Shown here one piece after another: positions 56,969-64,000 of a stretch of 64,000 nt of DNA. The stretch is taken from assembly GCF_002368095.1 (NCBI RefSeq), contig NZ_AP018227.1, positions 291,178-355,177 on the forward strand, written 5' to 3'. The notes under the pieces are model-generated. The model ran no database searches. It saw nothing but the letters and a program-made list of their open reading frames with translations, and was not told the origin of the DNA. This DNA is from Calothrix parasitica NIES-267. Lineage in GTDB: Bacteria > Cyanobacteriota > Cyanobacteriia > Cyanobacteriales > Nostocaceae. The position numbers and the translations under genes are program-made. Within the stretch, counting starts at the first letter, position 1, and every line of letters begins with the position of its first letter.

Positions 56969-58501
56969 CTACTTAGCATTAGCTTCGCGATATTGTCTGT
57001 CTTTAGATTCGCGATATTTTTCTACTGTGCGTTTAGTCGCAGTTGCGTTGTAATATTCTTCCCCTTTTTCGGAAAGCAGCCTTTCTTTTACTTTTTTACG
57101 TAAATCAGAGACGATTTTACCATTTACTTTACGTGTTTGCGACCAATCAACTATCGGTTCGGGATAATAACTATTATTAATATAGTCAGCCGCAAGAATT
57201 TCTGGTAGAGTATAACCTCTTAATTCTTCAATCCAATGGTAAATAAAATTTAGCTCTGGGTCTCTATCTTGAATATTTTTAGTAGGATTATAAATGCGGA
57301 AAGTGTCGCTGAGAGGATTAGTGATTCCTGCTTGCATTTGCCATTGCCAATTATTTATTGCTAAATCACCATCTACTAAGTAATTCATAAAATGTTGAGC
57401 ACCATGATGCCAAGAAATACCGCAGTTTATGGTTAAGAAAGTAGCACACATTGCCCGCATTCGGAAGTTCATCCAACCCATTCTTTCTAATTGACGCATG
57501 CTTGCATCTACCATTGGGAAACCTGTCATTCCCTCGCACCAAGCTTCAAATAATTCTTGCTGTTGAGGTATTAATTTATCTGGTTTATAGTATTCGTCAA
57601 ATTCCGGAAAACGGTTAGTATAAGCAATCTCTGGATGAGAATATAAGCGTTGTGTAAAACTATCATTCCATCGTAAACGGTCTCGAAATGCTTTCAAAGA
57701 AAATCCAGCTTTGGGTTGTTTTTCTAGCTCTTCAGCACGTTTTTTCGTTCTTTGATATACGGTACGTATCGAAATACTACCAAAGGTAAAATGTGGTGAA
57801 AGATGTGATGTAGCTCCCCTTTGTGCCATCCAAGGACGCGATAGTTTCCAGTGATATCCCTTAAATCGACTCGAAAGGAATGAATCTAATACTTTGATTG
57901 CTTCTGTTTCTCCACCAGGAAAATAAACTTTTTCTGTTGTCCAAAAAGCACTATATTTCTGCTTTAATTCTTCAATTGTCAGCTGAGGTAAATTTAAAGA
58001 CAGTTGTGGTGTATTGATTTGAGTTGGGGTTGGATGTAATATATTTCTTTGATAAGCGTAGTATTCATTAAACCATTCTTCACGGCACTCGTTTGGTTGA
58101 ATAAAATTGCTTAAACCGATATGATATTCTAGATTTTGTTGCTGGTAGTAATCGATGATAGATTTATCTCTTGCGATTCCATATTCGACCTGTACGTCGC
58201 GATTAAAATAGAGCTTGGGTTGATAGGATTGCTGAATTAATTGGCTAGTAAGTTGCTGCAAAATATCTACAGAATTTCCTTCAAATAGATATAGCTTACT
58301 GCCTAATTTATGTAGGTTATTATCTAAGTTTTCTAAACATTCAAACAAAAATCTAACTCTCGCTTTTCCAACATCTTTCCATTGAAAAAACCAAGGGTCA
58401 ATAATAAAACATGGTAAAACTTCAGTGTTGTTAGCAGTTGCTTTAATCACGCTTTCATTATCGCTTAAACGTAAATCTCGACGGAACCAAATTATATTCA
58501 T
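56969..58501 (-). CDS. Cryptochrome/photolyase family protein
   Basis: 510 residues. The N-terminal antenna domain (IIWFRRDLRLSDN) and C-terminal FAD domain are both present: FRDRLRWNDSF, GFPMVDASMRQLERMGWMNFRMR, LVDGDLAINNWQWQM and the FRIYNPTKN end. Length fits CPD photolyases. The stretch after the FAD core (IQDRDPELNFIYHWIEELRGY) is complete. Light-driven repair of pyrimidine dimers is likely; a sensory role cannot be excluded from sequence. Confidence 0.92.
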   Translation of the reverse strand: MNIIWFRRDLRLSDNESVIKATANNTEVLPCFIIDPWFFQWKDVGKARVRFLFECLENLDNNLHKLGSKLYLFEGNSVDILQQLTSQLIQQSYQPKLYFNRDVQVEYGIARDKSIIDYYQQQNLEYHIGLSNFIQPNECREEWFNEYYAYQRNILHPTPTQINTPQLSLNLPQLTIEELKQKYSAFWTTEKVYFPGGETEAIKVLDSFLSSRFKGYHWKLSRPWMAQRGATSHLSPHFTFGSISIRTVYQRTKKRAEELEKQPKAGFSLKAFRDRLRWNDSFTQRLYSHPEIAYTNRFPEFDEYYKPDKLIPQQQELFEAWCEGMTGFPMVDASMRQLERMGWMNFRMRAMCATFLTINCGISWHHGAQHFMNYLVDGDLAINNWQWQMQAGITNPLSDTFRIYNPTKNIQDRDPELNFIYHWIEELRGYTLPEILAADYINNSYYPEPIVDWSQTRKVNGKIVSDLRKKVKERLLSEKGEEYYNATATKRTVEKYRESKDRQYREANAK

Positions 58502-58785
58502 TGTCAGTTATCAATTATCAGTTATATATTATTGTTATTCCAATTAATTTCTTTAGTGCTAGCACTAGGCAATAATTGCTTCCTCCGCAGAAATCACTAT
58601 ACTCAAAATCTAAAATTATTACTATATAAAGAAAAAACCTCTACAAATTAATTTGATAGTAAATATTATTCCCTGTCTCTTACTCTCTGCCCTTTATTTC
58701 CTATTCCCTTAATAATTTGAACCATATTAAGAGATAATCATAAATAAGTATACTTTTAGTTTAGGAACTAATAGTTTAGTCAATA

Positions 58786-59604
58786 ATGAGCAAAACTTTT
58801 CAGAGTGAAAATGGACTCGAACTTTATTATCAAAGTTGGTATCCTCAACCTTCAGCACGAGCAGTTCTAGTAATAGTCCACGGACACGGGGGACACATTG
58901 GTATATTGACAAGAATGGTCGAATATTTTGTTGAGCGTAATTACATCGTTTTTAGTTACGATTTGCGGGGTAATGGAAAATCACCCGGTCAAAGAGGTCA
59001 TGTTAATAGCTGGACAGAATTTCGAGTAGATTTAAATAATTTTATCAATTTAGTCAAAAATAAAGAACCAAATCAAGAAGTATTTATTATTGGTCAAAGC
59101 ATGGGAGGAACTATTGCTTTAGACTATATTTTACGAGAATCAAATCAACCAAAAGGATTAATTTTACTGTCTCCAGCATTGGAAATAGGGGTTTCTTCCT
59201 GGAAGTTATTAATTGGTAAAGTATTGTCCCGCATTTTACCTACTTTTGCATTGGAAACAGGTCTGGGCTTTTCTGCTGCTTCTCGCGACCCGGAAGTAGT
59301 AGCTGATTGCGAAAAAGATTCGCTACGTCATAGTAGAGGTACTGCTAGATTAGCCGCAGAATTATTAAATACTATTGACTGGATTAAAGCTAATGCTACA
59401 GAAATAAAAGTTCCTATATTAATTCTTCATGGTGGTGCTGACAAAGTTACCTTACCTCAAAGCAGTAAAGATTTTTTTGAAAGCTTGACTTTGATAGACA
59501 AAGAAAGGAAAGAGTATCCCGATAGCTATCACGAACTTCACAACGATATTAACTACTTAGAAGTGCTAAGAGATATTCAAGATTGGGTAGGACGGCATTT
59601 ATAA
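58786..59604 (+). CDS. Alpha/beta hydrolase, monoacylglycerol-lipase-like
   Basis: 272 residues. VIVHGHGGHIG oxyanion loop, YDLRGNGKSPGQRGHV, nucleophile IIGQSMGG (Ser-105), LILHGGADKVTLP (Asp) and YHELHND (His), in the arrangement of the serine-aminopeptidase S33/monoglyceride lipase family. No signal peptide. The substrate is not certain. Confidence 0.92.
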   Translation: MSKTFQSENGLELYYQSWYPQPSARAVLVIVHGHGGHIGILTRMVEYFVERNYIVFSYDLRGNGKSPGQRGHVNSWTEFRVDLNNFINLVKNKEPNQEVFIIGQSMGGTIALDYILRESNQPKGLILLSPALEIGVSSWKLLIGKVLSRILPTFALETGLGFSAASRDPEVVADCEKDSLRHSRGTARLAAELLNTIDWIKANATEIKVPILILHGGADKVTLPQSSKDFFESLTLIDKERKEYPDSYHELHNDINYLEVLRDIQDWVGRHL

Positions 59605-60042
59605 AATAATTTGATGTTGGATTAAATTCTTTATTCTATGTAAATCGTAATTGTATAGCATACCTGTGCTTTGATTTACAAGTATGTTGTTAATAATCTC
59701 ATAATTCAAATAATTTTGATATTAAATATACAAAAATTATCGCAATCAATATATTAATTAACACATAATTAATTTGATAAAAAAAGAAAGGTAAAAATCG
59801 AAGATTTCACGGTAAAGTCAAAAGGTGAATATAATCTCATTTTACCTGAATGATGATAGTTTTTGCTGTAATAACTCATATACCAGATAAAGCATGAAAC
59901 TTCGGTATTGTACCATTCACAACAACCGCCTTGAAATTAATTTCAAGGTAGTTATTTGAACTGAATTACAATTGTGCAATATGTCAGATAAAAATGACTT
60001 TTGCTACATTCTAAATCACAACTAACAACTAGCTCTTAAAAC
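59605..60042. other. Intergenic region with a perfect palindrome
   Basis: 438 bp, AT-rich. CCTTGAAATTAATTTCAAGG at 59929-59948 is a perfect 20-bp palindrome about 95 bp upstream of the acyltransferase start. It could be an operator, or a terminator for the hydrolase. Confidence 0.5.
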
Positions 60043-61440
60043 ATGCAACGTGCCCAACCAAAACTAGGTTTTATTTCTCCATCTTTTAATCCCTTCATTC
60101 TTCGACTTATTTATTGGGTATTACCAATTTTTCAAAGATTTCGTCTGTTTTATTGGCTACCTTCAGGAATTAGCCAAGTTGAAGTTTTAAATGGAGAAAC
60201 TCTAGTTAATCTTTATCATCAATTTCAGCTAAAAAAAAATCGCTTGATATTCTCTTTTCGCCATTGCGAAGTAGACGACCCTTTAATAGGTTTACATATA
60301 TTTTCTCGCGACATTACTAGGATTGCTCGTCAAAAAAATATTGCTTTGAAATCTCCAACCAGCTGTCATTTTATGTATGACAGAGGTATGACAATTTGGG
60401 CTGGTAAGTGGCTGGGGTCGGTGTTTGCTCGATTGGGAGGTATTCCCGTACATCGAGGTAAAAGCTTGGACTTACAAGCGATTAAAAAAACAAGAGAAAT
60501 ATTAGCTGACGGTGAATTTCCCTTAGTGGTTGCTCCCGAAGGTGCTACTAATAATCATAGTGAAGTTGTTAGCCCTCTCGAACCCGGTGTAGCTCAATTA
60601 GCATTTTGGTGTATGGAAGATTTACAAAAAGCTAACCGTGTTGAAAAAGTTATCGTTCTTCCTATTAATATTCAGTATCGTTACATTAATCCTCAGTGGT
60701 CAAAACTTGACCGGTTGTTAAGTAAATTAGAAGCAGACTGTGGTTTAGCAAAGCAATCAATAGAAGCTGGCAGCAAAGAATCATTAGAAGAATTCTATTT
60801 GCAGCGTTTATTTAAACTAGGAGAATATCTTCTCTCTGAAATGGAACAATTTTATAGTTGTTTTTACCATCGTCAATTTCCAGATTTATCTCAAAATTCT
60901 CATAGCATAGAAGAAAATCTTACTATCAGATTGCAAAAACTATTAGACGTGTCCTTAGAAGTAGGAGAAGAATATTTTGGGATTAAGAAGAAAGGAAATA
61001 TTATCGAGCGCTGTAGACGTTTAGAAGAGGCTGGCTGGAACTATATTTATCGCGAAGAATCCGATAAATTCAAAAACTTATCACCCGTTCAACGAGGACT
61101 AGCAGATTGGATTGCAGCAGAAGCGGATTTACGAATGCTGCATATGCGTTTAGTAGAAAGCTTTGTTGTTATGACAGCTACCTACGTAAAAGAAAAACCC
61201 AGTTTTCAAAGATTTGCAGAAACAGCCTTAATTTTATTCGACGCAATCGCCAGAATTAAAGGAAATAAAAATCCTCGTCGTCCTCGCTTGGGGTGGCGAA
61301 AATCCACAGTAACCGTCGGAAAACCAATTGACATGAGCAATCGCATCTCAACTTACCAACAGAATCGTCAAAGCGCAAAACAAGCCGTCGCTCAATTAAC
61401 CCAAGACTTACAACAAGCTTTGCAAGAGATGATTGTTTAA
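60043..61440 (+). CDS. PlsC-like acyltransferase with C-terminal extension
   Basis: 465 residues. Acyltransferase motifs: SFRHCEVDDP (HX4D variant), GGIPVHRGKSLD, VVAPEGATNNHSE and KVIVLPINIQY. About 200 extra residues follow the core, with helices but no known name. It has one or two N-terminal hydrophobic segments (about 20-45). It probably transfers acyl groups to a phospholipid precursor or other lipid; specificity is unknown. Confidence 0.85.
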   Translation: MQRAQPKLGFISPSFNPFILRLIYWVLPIFQRFRLFYWLPSGISQVEVLNGETLVNLYHQFQLKKNRLIFSFRHCEVDDPLIGLHIFSRDITRIARQKNIALKSPTSCHFMYDRGMTIWAGKWLGSVFARLGGIPVHRGKSLDLQAIKKTREILADGEFPLVVAPEGATNNHSEVVSPLEPGVAQLAFWCMEDLQKANRVEKVIVLPINIQYRYINPQWSKLDRLLSKLEADCGLAKQSIEAGSKESLEEFYLQRLFKLGEYLLSEMEQFYSCFYHRQFPDLSQNSHSIEENLTIRLQKLLDVSLEVGEEYFGIKKKGNIIERCRRLEEAGWNYIYREESDKFKNLSPVQRGLADWIAAEADLRMLHMRLVESFVVMTATYVKEKPSFQRFAETALILFDAIARIKGNKNPRRPRLGWRKSTVTVGKPIDMSNRISTYQQNRQSAKQAVAQLTQDLQQALQEMIV

Positions 61441-61565
61441 TTTGGGAATTGGGGATTGGGGATTGGGGGTTGGTAATTGGTCATGGGTAATTGGGGTAAG
61501 AAAAAAACTATTTTCCTACTTGTTACTTGCTACTTGCTACTTACTACTTGCTACTTACTGATAAC
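61441..61565. repeat. Heptamer tandem repeats
   Basis: TTGGGGA-type units at about 61441-61497 and CTTGCTA-type units at about 61515-61560, two heptamer families side by side. Confidence 0.8.
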
Positions 61566-61642
61566 TGATTTCTGAGACAGTCTTCACAAAACTTAGTATG
61601 CTGTTAATACAAGAGGATTATTAATATTTTTTTTATAAGCTT

Positions 61643-63982
61643 GTGCAGGAAGATTTTAGATTAATTGTAGATTTGGTTTCAGTTCTCGCTGTCGCTGCGG
61701 GTGGGGGACTGTTTGCGTCAGTTTTGGGTTTACCAGTTTTGCTGGGGTATCTCGTTGGTGGAATGATGGTTGGACCAACTGGTTTTGGACTAATCAAGGA
61801 GTTTGTCCAGGTTGAAACCTTGGCACAGTTTGGTGTGGCTTTCTTATTATTTGCACTGGGGGTAGAGTTTTCTTTTGCGGAACTCAATAAGGTTAAAAAA
61901 ATTAGTTTGGGTGGTGGTGGTTTACAAATTATTTTAACGATTGGAGTCACCGCTCTGGTATCGGTGGGAGTTGGTTGGGTAAGTTCCCCGGTTCAAGGTG
62001 TGTTTCTGGGAGCAATTTTATCTCTGTCTTCCACTGCTGTGGTTCTCAAATGCTTGATGGAGCGCAATGAAACGGAAACTCCCCACGGACAGGTAATGTT
62101 GGGAATTTTGGTCGTTCAGGATTTGGCATTGGGGTTAATGCTAGCAGTATTACCCGCTCTTGACCAACCCGCAGAAACCCTTGGTGTCGCGGTGCTGATG
62201 GCTTTGTTAAAAATTGGTTTATTTGCTGCGGGTGCTGTAGCTACAGGAATATGGTTAATTCCCCCTTTGTTGCAATTGCTTGCACGCACGGAAAGCCGCG
62301 AATTGTTTTTACTGGGTGTGGTCGCGTTGTGTTTGGGAATCGCTCTATTAACCGAAGAGTTAGGACTCTCCATTGAAATGGGAGCGTTTGTAGCTGGTCT
62401 GATGATTTCTGAGGTGGAATATGCCGACCAAACTTTAACTTATGTGGAACCGCTGCGGGATATTTTCGCTAGTTTGTTTTTCGTAGCAATCGGAATGTTG
62501 ATTGACCCAGTGTTTTTGTTGCAACATATAGAATTAATTCTGGGATTGGTAACCTTAGTATTTATTGGTAAATTCTTAATCATCACTCCTTTAGTTAAAA
62601 TATTCCGCTATCCGCTGAAAACCGCTTTGATTGCAGGCTTGGGACTAGCTCAGATAGGTGAATTTTCCTTTGTGCTTGCTAGTGAAGGTCAGCAGTTAGG
62701 GCTAGTATCTCGTAAAGTATATTTACTGATTTTAGGCACTACGGCAGTAACATTAGTCGTAACTCCGTTCGTGCTGCGATTAGTACCGACTTTGTTTGAC
62801 TGGGCCGAATCAATGCCTTGGTTGAAACCCTATTTTAATGGAGAAGGTAAGCCCCTCGAAGTCGCCGATAATTTACCAGTAACAGACCATGTAATAGTTT
62901 GTGGCTACGGTAGAGTAGGCAAAAATTTAGTTAAACTGCTGCTTTTTCATAAACTACCCGTAGTAGTAATTGACCAATCCGAAAGAATAATTCAACAACT
63001 CAGAGAAGCTGGAATCCCTTACGTCTACGGCAATTGCGTTTCATTCCACGTCTTAGAAACAGCCGGAGTTTCCCAAGCCAAAGCAATGGCGATCGCACTT
63101 CCCGACCCCATGAGTACTCGTCTTGCTCTACGACGCGGTTTAGAATTATTTCCGGAATTAAATATAGTAGTTCGCGCTATCAGCAACAAAAACATTGAAC
63201 CACTTTACCAGCTAGGAGCGCGAGAAGTAGTACAGCCAGAATTTGAAGCCAGTTTAGAAATGGTTTCCTTCGTGCTAACAGATGTCGGCTTCTCACCAGC
63301 CGCAATCCAGCGAGAAATAGAGGAAATCCGTAAAAATCACTATCTAGAATTCCGTCCCGAACAATCAGCTTCCGAAGTAGCTCGCAATTTAAGAAAGGTT
63401 ACAGCCGATTTAAACAAACGCTGGTATGCTTTACCAACAAGCTCACCATTAGTGGGAATGACCTTAGAACAAGCGGATATGCGCTATCTAACCGGTGTTA
63501 GCTTAATGGCAATTAAGCGTACTAATGGGGAAGAAATAGATTATCCCGATGCAAAAACAACTATACAAGAAGGTGACAGGTTGTTAGTAGTAGGTTCATC
63601 CGAAGAAATAGCAGCCTTAGACGAATTTGCATCAGGGAAAGCAACAGTTCCCGGAGAAAACAGTGCTTGTCAATGGGTCAAAATTAATCCCAAATCTCCC
63701 ATGTTGGGTAGAACTTTAGGAGATTTGAAAATTCGTGAGAAATATGGAGTCGAAATACAAGCAATCAGAAGAGAAAGGAAATTTATTCGCTATCCCAACA
63801 GCAAAACCAAACTGCAAAATCGCGACCAATTATTATTATGCGGTAGGCTATTCGCTTTAAATCAATTAGAAGAACTACTTTCTCCCCCAAGCAACCAGTC
63901 AGTCTTATCAATTCCGGTAGTCAAAGCTGCTGAATTAGAAGCATTACGCGACTATTTACCGGCTGATGAATTGAGGGAATAG
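61643..63982 (+). CDS. Cation:proton antiporter with RCK domains (KefB-like)
   Basis: 779 residues from GTG 61643. A CPA2 transporter of about 12 membrane helices (1-385) has FGVAFLLFALGVEFS, LSLSSTAVVLK and FVAIGMLIDP. A TrkA-N/RCK nucleotide-binding domain follows (about 415-530, HVIVCGYGRVGKNLV). Two TrkA-C domains come last (about 590-660 and 675-745: ...GDRLLVVGSSEEI and ...RDQLLLCGRL). It moves K+ or Na+ against protons, gated by nucleotide binding to the RCK part. The gene is complete and ends 18 bp before the window edge. Confidence 0.93.
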   Translation: MQEDFRLIVDLVSVLAVAAGGGLFASVLGLPVLLGYLVGGMMVGPTGFGLIKEFVQVETLAQFGVAFLLFALGVEFSFAELNKVKKISLGGGGLQIILTIGVTALVSVGVGWVSSPVQGVFLGAILSLSSTAVVLKCLMERNETETPHGQVMLGILVVQDLALGLMLAVLPALDQPAETLGVAVLMALLKIGLFAAGAVATGIWLIPPLLQLLARTESRELFLLGVVALCLGIALLTEELGLSIEMGAFVAGLMISEVEYADQTLTYVEPLRDIFASLFFVAIGMLIDPVFLLQHIELILGLVTLVFIGKFLIITPLVKIFRYPLKTALIAGLGLAQIGEFSFVLASEGQQLGLVSRKVYLLILGTTAVTLVVTPFVLRLVPTLFDWAESMPWLKPYFNGEGKPLEVADNLPVTDHVIVCGYGRVGKNLVKLLLFHKLPVVVIDQSERIIQQLREAGIPYVYGNCVSFHVLETAGVSQAKAMAIALPDPMSTRLALRRGLELFPELNIVVRAISNKNIEPLYQLGAREVVQPEFEASLEMVSFVLTDVGFSPAAIQREIEEIRKNHYLEFRPEQSASEVARNLRKVTADLNKRWYALPTSSPLVGMTLEQADMRYLTGVSLMAIKRTNGEEIDYPDAKTTIQEGDRLLVVGSSEEIAALDEFASGKATVPGENSACQWVKINPKSPMLGRTLGDLKIREKYGVEIQAIRRERKFIRYPNSKTKLQNRDQLLLCGRLFALNQLEELLSPPSNQSVLSIPVVKAAELEALRDYLPADELRE

Positions 63983-64000
63983 GGGATGGGGAGATGGGGA

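Overview
The window looks like chromosome from a filamentous cyanobacterium of the Nostocales (Rivularia, Calothrix or Scytonema-like). The evidence is AT-rich DNA, many heptamer-type tandem repeats and small palindromic repeats between genes, a CrtW-type carotenoid ketolase, type 2 isopentenyl-diphosphate isomerase, PEP-CTERM proteins, RTX proteins and a DUF1802 protein. HIP1 octamers are scarce (I saw only about four). No rRNA, tRNA, CRISPR array, prophage or complete transposase gene was seen.

Layout. 0.1-3.7 kb: a DUF4870 membrane protein, an RTX/cadherin-like protein, a HAD hydrolase and a one-Cys-type MsrA. 3.8-6.7 kb: two tandem paralogous membrane proteins and two overlapping small genes. 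7.0-9.2 kb: an unusual Ser/Thr protein kinase fused, across one membrane segment, to a PstS-like phosphate-binding domain. 9.6-19.3 kb: an RNA-repair neighbourhood with Pnkp (5' kinase, 2',3' phosphatase, ligase) and, 5.6 kb away on the same strand, a compact set of hen1, a small P-loop polynucleotide-kinase-like gene and a Thg1-like 3'-5' polymerase. A TPR gene and an RTX gene lie between them. 19.5-20.3 kb: a repeat-protein gene interrupted three times, at the same codon of successive repeat units, by a 56-bp hairpin element; each copy supplies a stop and a restart. 20.7-30.9 kb: fni, sppA, a LuxR-type regulator remnant, a frameshifted fasciclin gene, crtW, an anchored exported protein, a two-partner-secretion transporter and an M50 peptidase. 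31-34.7 kb: a Dus enzyme, a GIY-YIG protein, an arsenosugar-type glycosyltransferase and a rhodanese. 35.2-42 kb: a PEP-CTERM protein, a second MsrA, dTDP-glucose dehydratase, two SDR genes divergent from a TetR regulator, and a TPR lipoprotein. 42.6-50.8 kb: an HD hydrolase, gamma-glutamyltransferase, DUF1802, an aldo/keto reductase, an MscS channel and a methyltransferase. 51.1-52.7 kb: a protealysin-like M4 protease followed by its emfourin-type inhibitor. 52.9-64 kb: a BtuF-like pseudogene, a hybrid sensor kinase, an S4 RNA-binding protein, a photolyase/cryptochrome, a lipase-like hydrolase, an acyltransferase and a KefB-type antiporter.

The strongest candidates for new biology are the kinase-PstS fusion, the hen1/kinase/thg1/pnkp RNA-repair group, and the thrice-interrupted repeat gene. 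There is also clear nesting of very small repeats inside larger ones, and one heptamer repeat has become an in-frame insert in the Pnkp phosphatase domain.
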